From assembly GCF_002286985.1 (NCBI RefSeq), contig NZ_NSKC01000003.1, positions 186,001-250,000 of the forward strand: a DNA stretch of 64,000 bases. Direction: 5' to 3'. Source of the stretch: Halorubrum salipaludis (GTDB lineage Archaea; Halobacteriota; Halobacteria; Halobacteriales; Haloferacaceae). Positions 17,909 through 25,590 of the stretch are shown piece after piece. The translations under genes were made by a program, and so were the position numbers. The stretch's first letter is position 1. Every line of letters starts with the position of its first letter. A model generated the notes under the pieces. It searched no databases. It saw nothing but the letters and a program-made list of their open reading frames with translations, and was not told where the DNA came from.

Positions 17909-18370
17909 ATGATCGGACTCATGAAATCCATGGCGACGACGATGAAGCACGCGCTCGACGGGACGACCTTCACGGTGGAATACCCGGAGGACGCGCCCGA
18001 GGTGAGCCCGCGCTTCCGCGGCGTCCACAAGTTCAGTCAGGAGCGGTGTATCTGGTGTCGGCAGTGCGAGAACGTCTGCCCGAACGACACGATCCAGATC
18101 GTGCAGGACGACCAGCGCAACGGCGAGCAGTATAACCTCCACATCGGCCAGTGTATCTACTGCCGGCTGTGTGAGGAGGTCTGCCCCGTCGACGCCATCC
18201 TGTTGACGCAGAACTTCGAGTTCACCGCGGACACGAAGGACGACTTCGTGTTCAACAAAGAACAGCTCAAGAACGTCCCGTGGTACAAGGGAATCGACCC
18301 GCTGGAGTCCCGGAACCCCGATCGCGGCGCGTGGATCGGGGAGGGAGACGGCGAGGTCGACTACCAGTAA
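17909..18370 (+). CDS. nuoI: Complex I subunit I (NuoI), 2x[4Fe-4S] ferredoxin
   Basis: 153 residues. Two complete CxxCxxCxxxCP motifs (CIWCRQCENVCP and CIYCRLCEEVCP) bind clusters N6a and N6b, which pass electrons to N2 in NuoB. An amphipathic N-terminus (MIGLMKSMATTMKHALDG) would lie on the membrane. The start follows one base after the nuoH stop. Confidence 0.97.
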   Translation: MIGLMKSMATTMKHALDGTTFTVEYPEDAPEVSPRFRGVHKFSQERCIWCRQCENVCPNDTIQIVQDDQRNGEQYNLHIGQCIYCRLCEEVCPVDAILLTQNFEFTADTKDDFVFNKEQLKNVPWYKGIDPLESRNPDRGAWIGEGDGEVDYQ

Positions 18371-18405
18371 CGGGCGCGTCTCGAAATCTTCAAAGGGACT
18401 CTCAT

Positions 18406-18410
18406 AGGAG
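18406..18410 (+). promoter_or_regulatory. Shine-Dalgarno site of nuoJ1
   Basis: AGGAG lies nine bases before the nuoJ1 ATG, in a 49-base gap after nuoI that is the only sizeable gap in the operon. It supports re-initiation of translation here, since this gene is not coupled by overlap to the one before it. Confidence 0.6.
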
Positions 18411-18419
18411 ACACACACA

Positions 18420-18686
18420 ATGGTTTATGCCACCATCGCGTTCGGGCTGTTCGCCGCGGTCACGCTGGCGTTCGGCCTCGGGGTCGTCCTGGCGCGCGAC
18501 GTGTTCCACGCCGCGCTGCTCCTGGGCGGTGCCCTGACGAGCGTTGCGGTGCACTACGTGATGCTGCAGGCGGAGTTCATCGCCGCCATGCAGATCCTCG
18601 TCTACGTGGGCGGGGTCTTGATTCTCGTCACGTTCGCCGTGATGCTCACGCGATCGGACACGGAAACGGAGGTGAATAGCGCATGA
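18420..18686 (+). CDS. nuoJ1: Complex I subunit J, N-terminal part (NuoJ1)
   Basis: 88 residues with three hydrophobic helices. It matches the first half of NuoJ, including the conserved helix-3 region QAEFIAAMQILVYVGGVLILVTFAVML, whose pi-bulge is part of the coupling machinery. It ends in a polar tail and overlaps nuoJ2 by 4 bases (ATGA). Splitting of NuoJ into two polypeptides is a known haloarchaeal feature, not a frameshift. Confidence 0.92.
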   Translation: MVYATIAFGLFAAVTLAFGLGVVLARDVFHAALLLGGALTSVAVHYVMLQAEFIAAMQILVYVGGVLILVTFAVMLTRSDTETEVNSA

Positions 18687-19039
18687 GTGACGATGGCTCC
18701 CGGAGCCGCGGGCGTCTCGTTCCCACAGTCGCGGTCGGACTCCTGTTCGCCGTACTGGCCCTGACGGTTCTGTCGGCCGACTTCGGCGAGGTCGCGGCGT
18801 TCCCGGCGGACGCGTCGATCGTCCACAACATCGGGTACGCCCTCTTCAACCTCGGCGAGTACGACCTCGGCGCGGTGCCGGCCGAGGGCTTCCTCGCCGC
18901 ATTCCTGATCGCGGCGGTCGCGCTCGACGTGGCCGTCGACGGCGCGGTCTACCTGGCGAAACGCGAGGAGGACGGCTCCATCGTCGCCGCGGTGGGCGAG
19001 GCGCTCACCGACGGCGGGCGCGAGGGGGGTGAGCGGTAA
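18683..19039 (+). CDS. nuoJ2: Complex I subunit J, C-terminal part (NuoJ2)
   Basis: 118 residues with two hydrophobic helices, at about 12-32 and 68-90. The segment HNIGYALFNLGEYDLG resembles the GxxLFxxY region of the second half of NuoJ. Position between nuoJ1 and nuoK and the 4-base and 1-base overlaps with them leave little doubt that it completes the split subunit. Sequence similarity alone would be weak. Confidence 0.85.
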   Translation: MSDDGSRSRGRLVPTVAVGLLFAVLALTVLSADFGEVAAFPADASIVHNIGYALFNLGEYDLGAVPAEGFLAAFLIAAVALDVAVDGAVYLAKREEDGSIVAAVGEALTDGGREGGER

Positions 19040-19359
19040 TGACCGCCGTCGCCTCCTCGATCCCGCCCGAGTGGTACCTGCTGCTCGCCGCCGCCGTGTT
19101 CTGTATCGGCCTGTTCGGCGTGCTCACTCGGAACGACGCGCTGTACTTCCTGATGAGCGTCGAGCTCATGATGAACGCCGCGAACATCAACTTCGTCGCG
19201 TTCGCGCTGTACTACGGCGACCTCACGGGACAGGTGTTCGCGCTGTTCGTCATCGCGCTCGCGGCCGCGGAGGTCGCGATCGGGATCGGCATCATCCTCG
19301 TGTTGTACCGCAACTTCGGGGTCACCGACGTGACCGTTCCAACGGAGATGAGGTGGTAA
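19039..19359 (+). CDS. nuoK: Complex I subunit K (NuoK)
   Basis: 106 residues, three transmembrane helices. The conserved glutamates of the proton path are visible in SVELMMNAANINFVAF and AAAEVAIGIGIILVLYRN. The gene overlaps nuoJ2 by one base and ends one base before nuoL. Confidence 0.95.
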   Translation: MTAVASSIPPEWYLLLAAAVFCIGLFGVLTRNDALYFLMSVELMMNAANINFVAFALYYGDLTGQVFALFVIALAAAEVAIGIGIILVLYRNFGVTDVTVPTEMRW

Positions 19360-19360
19360 C

Positions 19361-21409
19361 ATGATAGACGTGTTCTCGTACGTTCCGGCGATCGTTCTCC
19401 TCCCGTTCTTCTCGTTCCTGATCGCCCTCGGTGTCGGGAAGTACCTCCCGAAGGGCGGCGCCTTCGGCGGCATCGCGGCGACGGCGGGGTCGTTCCTGCT
19501 CTCGCTGTGGGTGCTCGCGACGGTGGCGGGCGGGGAGGCGGCGAACCGCACGCTGTACTACTGGGCGAGCGAGGGCGGTGCGGGCATCGGCCCCACCGAT
19601 ATCGAGCTCTCCTTCGGAATCCTGATCGACCCGCTGTCGGCGCTCATGCTCGTCATCGTGACGCTCGTGGCGTTGCTCGTCCACGTGTTCTCGCTCGGCT
19701 ACATGAACGACGAGGGCGAGACGGGGCTCCCCCGGTACTACGCCGGACTCGGCCTGTTCACGGCCTCGATGCTCGGCTTCGTCGTCGCCGACAACCTGCT
19801 GATGGCGTTCATGTTCTTCGAGCTGGTCGGGCTCTGCTCGTACCTGCTCATCGGCTTCCACTTCCGGGAGCCCGGCCCGCCGTCGGCGGCGAAGAAGGCG
19901 TTCCTCGTCACGCGGTTCGGGGACTACTTCTTCCTGATCGGCGTCGTCGCGGTGATCGCGACGTTCGGCACCGCGCAGTTCGCGGGCACCGAGTCGTTCC
20001 CGCACCTCGCCGAGGCGGCGCTCGCCGGTGAGGGCTCGGTCGCGTGGACGCCCGCAGGCGTCGAACTCCAGACGTGGCTGACGGTCGTCGGCCTGCTCGT
20101 GCTGGGCGGCGTCGTCGGGAAGTCCGCGCAGTTCCCGCTGCACACGTGGCTGCCCGACGCGATGGAGGGTCCGACGCCCGTCTCCGCGCTGATTCACGCC
20201 GCGACGATGGTGGCGGCCGGCGTCTACCTCGTCGCGCGCATGTACGGGTTCTACGCGCTGACGCCGACGACGCTCGCGGTGATCGCCTTCATCGGCGGCT
20301 TCACCGCGCTGTTCGCGGCGACGATGGGCGTCGTGAAAGACGAGCTGAAGCAGGTGCTCGCGTACTCCACCATCTCCCAGTACGGGTACATGATGCTCGC
20401 GCTCGGCGCGGGCGGGTACGTGGCCGCTGTTTTCCACCTGACCACCCACGCCTTCTTCAAGGCCCTGCTGTTCCTCGGTGCCGGCGCGGTGATCATCGCG
20501 ATGCACCACAATGAGGACATGTGGGACATGGGCGGGCTGAAAGCGAAGATGCCCGTCACGTACTACACCTTCCTGGCCGGCTCGCTGGCGCTCGCGGGAA
20601 TCTTCCCGTTCGCCGGCTTCTGGTCGAAAGACGAGATCCTCTACGAGGCGCTCGTCCACGGGCTCAACGACCCGCTCCTGCTCGGCGGCTACCTGATGGG
20701 GCTGCTCGCGGTGCCGGTCACGGCCTTCTACACCTTCCGGATGGTGTTCCTGACGTTCCACGGCGAGGCCCGGAGCGACACCGCACGCGACCCCGAACCC
20801 GTTCGCTGGAACGTGAAGGGGCCGCTGACGGTGCTCGGCACGCTCGCCGTCGTTACCGGATTTATCAACATGGTGCCGGTCCAGAAGGTCCTCGGACTGG
20901 AGGGGATCGACTTGCTTCACCTCTGGCTCGACAACCACTGGGGCGGCATCGAGGGGCTCTCCTCGCACCACTACGCCGACATCGGCCCGTACAGTAGCGG
21001 GTACCTCGTCGGCGGCGAGGTCGGCACGGTCCTCGTGGGCGCGGCCGTCTCGCTCGGCCTGGCGCTCGGCGGGCTCCTCGTGGCCTGGCGGCTCTACAAC
21101 GTTCCGTCGCCGACGGAGCACACGGCGAAGCTCGGCGGGATCAAAGACGTGCTGTACAACAACTACTACTTGGACGAACTGCAGGTATGGCTCGCGTATC
21201 GCACCGAGGACGTCGCCGGCGGCGCTAACACCTTCGACCAGGGGATCATCGACGGCGTCGTCAACGGCGTCTCGTCGGTGAGCCTCTTCGGCGGGAGCCG
21301 GATCCGCCGGATCCAGAGCGGCGTGGTCTCGCAGTACGCCGCGCTGCTCACGCTGGGGCTCGTCGCGCTGCTTCTCGCGCTCGGTCTGAGCGGGGGGTGG
21401 TTCCTGTGA
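19361..21409 (+). CDS. nuoL: Complex I subunit L (NuoL), antiporter-like
   Basis: 682 residues, largest proton-pumping subunit at the tip of the membrane arm. Antiporter-family signatures are present: GLCSYLLIGFHF, KKAFLVTRFGDYFFLIG, SAQFPLHTWLPDAMEGPTPVSALIHAATMV with the key lysine and histidine region, FFKALLFLGAGAVI and the late AGFWSKDEIL. The long C-terminal part fits the lateral helix and terminal helix. The stop overlaps the nuoM ATG by one base. Confidence 0.96.
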   Translation: MIDVFSYVPAIVLLPFFSFLIALGVGKYLPKGGAFGGIAATAGSFLLSLWVLATVAGGEAANRTLYYWASEGGAGIGPTDIELSFGILIDPLSALMLVIVTLVALLVHVFSLGYMNDEGETGLPRYYAGLGLFTASMLGFVVADNLLMAFMFFELVGLCSYLLIGFHFREPGPPSAAKKAFLVTRFGDYFFLIGVVAVIATFGTAQFAGTESFPHLAEAALAGEGSVAWTPAGVELQTWLTVVGLLVLGGVVGKSAQFPLHTWLPDAMEGPTPVSALIHAATMVAAGVYLVARMYGFYALTPTTLAVIAFIGGFTALFAATMGVVKDELKQVLAYSTISQYGYMMLALGAGGYVAAVFHLTTHAFFKALLFLGAGAVIIAMHHNEDMWDMGGLKAKMPVTYYTFLAGSLALAGIFPFAGFWSKDEILYEALVHGLNDPLLLGGYLMGLLAVPVTAFYTFRMVFLTFHGEARSDTARDPEPVRWNVKGPLTVLGTLAVVTGFINMVPVQKVLGLEGIDLLHLWLDNHWGGIEGLSSHHYADIGPYSSGYLVGGEVGTVLVGAAVSLGLALGGLLVAWRLYNVPSPTEHTAKLGGIKDVLYNNYYLDELQVWLAYRTEDVAGGANTFDQGIIDGVVNGVSSVSLFGGSRIRRIQSGVVSQYAALLTLGLVALLLALGLSGGWFL

Positions 21410-22938
21410 TGATCGAAGCCCTCATCGGGTTCACGTTCGCGGCGGCGCTCCTCGTGCTGCTCGCGCCCGACGAGTGGGCGGGTCGGCTGGCGTTCGCGTT
21501 CAGCCTGCTCCCGTTCGCCGGCTCGCTGTACCTCTGGTCCGGCTTCGAGAGCGCCGGCAACGCCCTCACGGGCGGCGACATCGGGTACATGACCCAGATC
21601 GAGTGGCTGGAGGTCGGCGGGCGGACCGTGTCGTGGTTCGTCGGCGTCGACGGGATCAGCCTCCCGCTCGTCGTGCTCACGACGTTCCTCGTCCCGCTCG
21701 CGATCGTGAGCGCGTGGACGCCGATCGACTCCAGACAGAGCCAGTTCTACGGGCTCATGCTGTTCATGGAGGCGAACCTGCTCGGCGTGTTCACCGCGCT
21801 CGACTTCTTCCTCTGGTTCGTCTTCTGGGAGGCCGTGCTGGTGCCGATGTACTTCCTCATCGGCGTCTGGGGCGGCCCGCGCCGGAAGTATGCCGCGATC
21901 AAGTTCTTCGTGTACACGAACGCGGCGTCGCTGCTGATGTTCATCGGCTTCATGTCGCTGACGTTCGCGCTCGGCGGCTCCGTGAGCTCGTTCGCGCTCC
22001 CGGAGATCACGGGGGCGATCGCCGACGGCGGGCTCGGGACGTGGTTCGGCATCTCGCCGGACCGGATCGCGATGGTCGCGTTCCTCGCGATGTTCGCCGG
22101 GTTCGCGGTGAAGGTCCCGATCGTTCCGGTCCACACGTGGCTCCCGGACGCCCACGTCGAGGCGCCGACCCCGGTGTCGGTGCTGCTGGCGGGCGTCCTC
22201 CTGAAGATGGGGACGTACGCGCTGCTCCGGTTCAACTTCACGATGCTTCCCGATCAGGCGTCCGCGCTCGCGGTCCCGATCGCGGCAATCGCCGTCATCA
22301 GCGTCATCTACGGCGCGATGTTGGCGCTGGCCCAGAAGGACCTCAAGCGCATCGTCGCGTACTCCTCCGTCTCGTCGATGGGGTACGTCATCCTCGGGCT
22401 GGTCGTGTTCACCGAGTACGGCGTCGGCGGCGCGACCTTCCAGATGGTCGCGCACGGCCTCATCTCGGGGCTGATGTTTATGGCCGTCGGGGTCATCTAC
22501 AACGCGACGCACACGCGGATGGTCGGCGACATGTCCGGCATGGCGGACCGGATGCCCGTCGCGGTTGGCATCCTCGTCGCCGGCGCGTTCGGGTACATGG
22601 GGCTCCCGCTGATGGCCGGCTTCGCCGGCGAGTTCTTCATCTTCGTGGGCTCCTTTGCCGCCCCGTCGCTGCCGTACGCGCCGATCTTCACGGCGCTCGC
22701 GATGTTCGGTATCGTCATCGTCGCCGGCTACCTGCTGTCGGCGATGCAGAGCACGCTGTTCGGGCCCTTCGAGCTCGAGACCGACTACGACGTGGGGCCC
22801 GCGCCGTTCCACGACGTCGCCCCGCTCGCGGTGCTTCTGGTGGCGATCATCGTGCTCGGCGTGGCGCCCGACATCTTCTTCGAGATGATCCGTGACGCTG
22901 CCGTTCCCGTGGTCGAGGGGGTGACCATCAATGGTTAA
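21409..22938 (+). CDS. nuoM: Complex I subunit M (NuoM), antiporter-like
   Basis: 509 residues. Antiporter-like subunit with FWEAVLVPMYFLIGVWGG (essential glutamate), AVKVPIVPVHTWLPDAHVEAPTPVSVLLAG, LKRIVAYSSVSSMGYVILG and GLPLMAGFAGEFFIF. The ATG at 21409 overlaps the nuoL stop (TGATG); GTG codons just upstream are possible but less likely. Confidence 0.95.
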   Translation: MIEALIGFTFAAALLVLLAPDEWAGRLAFAFSLLPFAGSLYLWSGFESAGNALTGGDIGYMTQIEWLEVGGRTVSWFVGVDGISLPLVVLTTFLVPLAIVSAWTPIDSRQSQFYGLMLFMEANLLGVFTALDFFLWFVFWEAVLVPMYFLIGVWGGPRRKYAAIKFFVYTNAASLLMFIGFMSLTFALGGSVSSFALPEITGAIADGGLGTWFGISPDRIAMVAFLAMFAGFAVKVPIVPVHTWLPDAHVEAPTPVSVLLAGVLLKMGTYALLRFNFTMLPDQASALAVPIAAIAVISVIYGAMLALAQKDLKRIVAYSSVSSMGYVILGLVVFTEYGVGGATFQMVAHGLISGLMFMAVGVIYNATHTRMVGDMSGMADRMPVAVGILVAGAFGYMGLPLMAGFAGEFFIFVGSFAAPSLPYAPIFTALAMFGIVIVAGYLLSAMQSTLFGPFELETDYDVGPAPFHDVAPLAVLLVAIIVLGVAPDIFFEMIRDAAVPVVEGVTING

Positions 22939-24442
22939 CACGCTTCCGCAGGTGGCCGCGCTGTTGCCCGTCTTCCTGCTGGCGTTCACCGGGCTCGCGC
23001 TGCTGCTCGTCGACACGATCAGCCCCGATACGCGTTCGAACACCTCGATGGCGGTCGTCGGCGCGGTCGGCTCGCTCGCCGCGAGCGCGGCGAGCGTCTG
23101 GCTGGTCGTCTCCGGGACGGGTAGCCCGGACACCGGCGGCGCGATAACCCTGTTCGCCGAGGCGATCAAGGTGGACACGATGGCGCTGTTCTTCAGCGCC
23201 ATCTTCGCGTCCGTGACGGCGCTCGTCGTCGTCGCGGCCCACGACTACTTCCACGATCACGCGAGCCCGGCGGCGTTCTACTCGCTGACCCTGTTCGCGG
23301 CAACCGGGATGGCGCTGCTCGCGGCCGCGAACTCGCTCGCGGTCGTCTTCGTCGCCCTGGAGATGGTGTCGCTGCCGTCGTACGTCCTGGTGGCGTACCT
23401 CAAGCGGAACCGCGGGAGCGTCGAGGCGGGGCTGAAGTACTTCCTCGTCGGCGCGCTCTCCTCCGCGATCTTCCTGTTCGGGATCTCGCTCGTGTACGCG
23501 GCGACCGGGTCGCTGCTGTTCGGCGGCGTCGCCGAGGGGATCGGCTCGCTCGACGGCCTCGCCGGAATCGCCGGCCTCGGGATCGTGATGATCGTCGGCG
23601 GCGTCGCGTACAAGACCGCCTCCGTCCCGTTCCACTTCTGGGCGCCGGAGGCCTACGAGGGCGCGCCCGCACCGGTGAGCGCGTTCCTCTCGTCCGCCTC
23701 GAAGGCGGCCGGCTTCGTGGTCGCGTTCCGCCTGTTCACCGAGGCGTTCCCGGTGGGGGCGTCGCTTGCCGCCGGCATCGACTGGGTGCTCGCGTTCGGC
23801 GTCCTCGCGGCCGTGACGATGACGCTCGGTAACTTCGCGGCGGCCGTCCAGGAGGAGGTCAAGCGCATGCTCGCGTACTCCTCCATCGGGCACGCGGGCT
23901 ACGTGCTCATCGGCGTCGCGGCCCTGTCGGCCGGCGGTTCGGCCAACGGGAGCGTGATGGGCGCGGCGATGGCGCACCTGCTCGTCTACGGGTTCATGAA
24001 CACCGGCGCGTTCCTCTTCGTCGCGATGGCGGAGCGGTGGGGCGTCGGTCGGACCTTCGAGGACTACGCCGGGCTCGCGAAGCGCGCGCCCGTCGCCTCG
24101 ACGGCGATGGCCGTGTTCATGTTCTCGCTCGCCGGGCTCCCGCCCTTCGCCGGGTTCTTCTCGAAGTACTTCCTGTTCATGGGGGCCATCGACAACGGCT
24201 TCCTGTGGCTGGCGGCGTTCGGCGCCGTCAACAGCGTCGTCTCGCTGTACTACTACAGCCGGGTCGTGAAGGCGCTGTTCATCGACGACCCCGCGTCGTC
24301 GAGCTCGCTGGACGCGATCGACGTGCGGCCGACCGGGCTGTACGCCGCGGTCGTCTTCGCCGCGGTGGCGACGGTGCTGCTCCTGCCCGGCTTCGGGCCG
24401 GTCATCGAGACCGCCGAGGCCGCGGCGTCGGCGCTGTTCTAG
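22931..24442 (+). CDS. nuoN: Complex I subunit N (NuoN), antiporter-like
   Basis: 503 residues. Third antiporter-like subunit. Segments FVALEMVSLPSYVLVAYL, AYKTASVPFHFWAPEAYEGAP, VKRMLAYSSIGHAGYVLIG and GLPPFAGFFSKYFLF are characteristic. The start overlaps the nuoM end by 8 bases. It closes the operon; no nuoE, F or G follows, so the complex lacks the NADH-oxidising module. Confidence 0.95.
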   Translation: MVNTLPQVAALLPVFLLAFTGLALLLVDTISPDTRSNTSMAVVGAVGSLAASAASVWLVVSGTGSPDTGGAITLFAEAIKVDTMALFFSAIFASVTALVVVAAHDYFHDHASPAAFYSLTLFAATGMALLAAANSLAVVFVALEMVSLPSYVLVAYLKRNRGSVEAGLKYFLVGALSSAIFLFGISLVYAATGSLLFGGVAEGIGSLDGLAGIAGLGIVMIVGGVAYKTASVPFHFWAPEAYEGAPAPVSAFLSSASKAAGFVVAFRLFTEAFPVGASLAAGIDWVLAFGVLAAVTMTLGNFAAAVQEEVKRMLAYSSIGHAGYVLIGVAALSAGGSANGSVMGAAMAHLLVYGFMNTGAFLFVAMAERWGVGRTFEDYAGLAKRAPVASTAMAVFMFSLAGLPPFAGFFSKYFLFMGAIDNGFLWLAAFGAVNSVVSLYYYSRVVKALFIDDPASSSSLDAIDVRPTGLYAAVVFAAVATVLLLPGFGPVIETAEAAASALF

Positions 24443-24529
24443 CGGTCCGACGCGCCCTCGGGCGCGTTCGATCGTTTCGTTCTCCACCGGTACCCGCAGG
24501 TATTAGCGCGTCCGTCGCCTCCTGAGACC

Positions 24530-24991
24530 GTGAGCAGAACCCGGACCTACCGCTGTCTGAACTGCCTCGAACACACGGTGAGCCGCGAGTTCGACACCTC
24601 TCATCTGTCGGTGACGTGTCCGAACTGCGAGTCGTTCGAGCGGTTCGTCAACGAGGCCGTGTACCGGCAGTTCCGGGCGTTCGAGGAGTCGCCGCCGCCG
24701 GAACTCGACTGGGAGCGGCTCGATCGGACGGAGAAGCTCGTCGTCGCGGAGCGGATCGCTCGCTCGACGAAGACGATCGAGGACTTCGCTATTGTGGAGC
24801 GTGACGGAGAGGACGACGAGGCGGCAGACGAAGAGACGGGGGAGGTCGAAGCGGAGGACGACGAGGCGGCAGACGAAGAGACGGGGGAGGTCGAAGCGGA
24901 GGACGACGAGGCGGCAGACGAAGAGACGGAGGAGGGCGAAGCGGAGGACGGACGTTCGGCCGACGACGCCGAGTCACCGACTCCCGAGTGA
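24530..24991 (+). CDS. Zinc-ribbon protein with repetitive acidic tail
   Basis: 153 residues from a GTG. Two CxxC pairs (C9/C12 and C30/C33) form an N-terminal zinc ribbon, followed by a helical region to about residue 90. The last ~60 residues are almost only Glu, Asp, Ala and Thr and consist of three 15-residue repeats (EDDEAADEETGEVEA). The core resembles a conserved haloarchaeal family of unknown function; the tail is not conserved in kind with a fold and is probably disordered. A nucleic-acid-binding or regulatory role is plausible only. Confidence 0.75.
   Translation: MSRTRTYRCLNCLEHTVSREFDTSHLSVTCPNCESFERFVNEAVYRQFRAFEESPPPELDWERLDRTEKLVVAERIARSTKTIEDFAIVERDGEDDEAADEETGEVEAEDDEAADEETGEVEAEDDEAADEETEEGEAEDGRSADDAESPTPE
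24809..24943 (+). repeat. Three in-frame 45-bp tandem repeats in the acidic tail
   Basis: Units at 24809-24853, 24854-24898 and 24899-24943. The first two units are identical at base level and the third differs at a few bases. The unit length is a multiple of three, so gain or loss of copies would change tail length without breaking the frame. Confidence 0.95.
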
Positions 24992-25024
24992 AGCTGTACG
25001 GAAGCGTGTGAGCCGGACGGACGG

Positions 25025-25252
25025 TCAGCGCGCGTACAGCTTTCCGCCGACCAGCGCCGCGAGGTCGTCGTCGCTCGGCGTCACCGCCACGTAGGGTCGG
25101 TCGACGGGACCGAACACGTCGACGACGCGGCCGACGGTCGCGAGCGACTCGTCGACCACTGACGAGCCGATCCGCGGCGGCTCCGCGCCCGCCTCGGCCC
25201 GGGCGATGGCGAGCCCGCCGGCGGTGCGGACGACGGTGCCGACGCGACGCAT
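25025..25252 (-). CDS. gar1: H/ACA RNP subunit Gar1
   Basis: 75 residues. Gar1 is a small beta-barrel subunit of the H/ACA ribonucleoprotein that pseudouridylates rRNA. The RRVGTVVRTAGGLAIARAE start, the IGSSVVDESLATVGRVVDVFGPVDRPYVAV core and GKLYAR end match archaeal Gar1. It begins two bases after the srp19 stop, an arrangement common in archaea, so both are likely on one transcript. Confidence 0.9.
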   Translation of the reverse strand: MRRVGTVVRTAGGLAIARAEAGAEPPRIGSSVVDESLATVGRVVDVFGPVDRPYVAVTPSDDDLAALVGGKLYAR

Positions 25253-25254
25253 CG

Positions 25255-25533
25255 TCACTCTCGGATGACCCCGAGGTAGGCGGCGATCGCCTGCACGAGG
25301 TCGTTTTTCGCGGTGTCTTCGGTGCCTCGGACGACCACTGCGCCTCGCGGTTCGAACTCCCGGGAGTAGGTTTTCTCGCGTTCGATCACCGCGTCGTAGC
25401 CGACCTGTTGGACCGCCTTCGCGATCTCGTCGACGGTGGGCTCCTCGATCGCGAGATCCATCGGGACGCGGCGCCCCTCCGACCGCGATCGGTCGGCGTC
25501 GAAGTACGCGGGATAAACGACGTTCTCGACCAT
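25255..25533 (-). CDS. srp19: Signal recognition particle 19 kDa protein
   Basis: 92 residues. SRP19 binds the tips of helices 6 and 8 of 7S RNA and promotes SRP54 binding. The start [20 protein letters not shown] and the [23 protein letters not shown] region match archaeal SRP19, with the basic residues of the RNA interface. Operon with gar1. The histidine kinase stop lies 57 bases upstream. Confidence 0.93.
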   Translation of the reverse strand: MVENVVYPAYFDADRSRSEGRRVPMDLAIEEPTVDEIAKAVQQVGYDAVIEREKTYSREFEPRGAVVVRGTEDTAKNDLVQAIAAYLGVIRE

Positions 25534-25590
25534 ATACCGGAGAGGCGAGCGCGCGGCGTAAGGTCGTTTCGGACCCGTTCGACCCGGACG

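Noticed and set aside
18420-19039. A frameshift breaking nuoJ into two parts
   Set aside because: The halves overlap by ATGA with proper starts, and split NuoJ is known in haloarchaea.
19322-21121. A long minus-strand open frame across nuoL
   Set aside because: Its product is almost wholly Arg, Glu, Asp and His without hydrophobic or domain patterns, and nuoL is clear on the plus strand.
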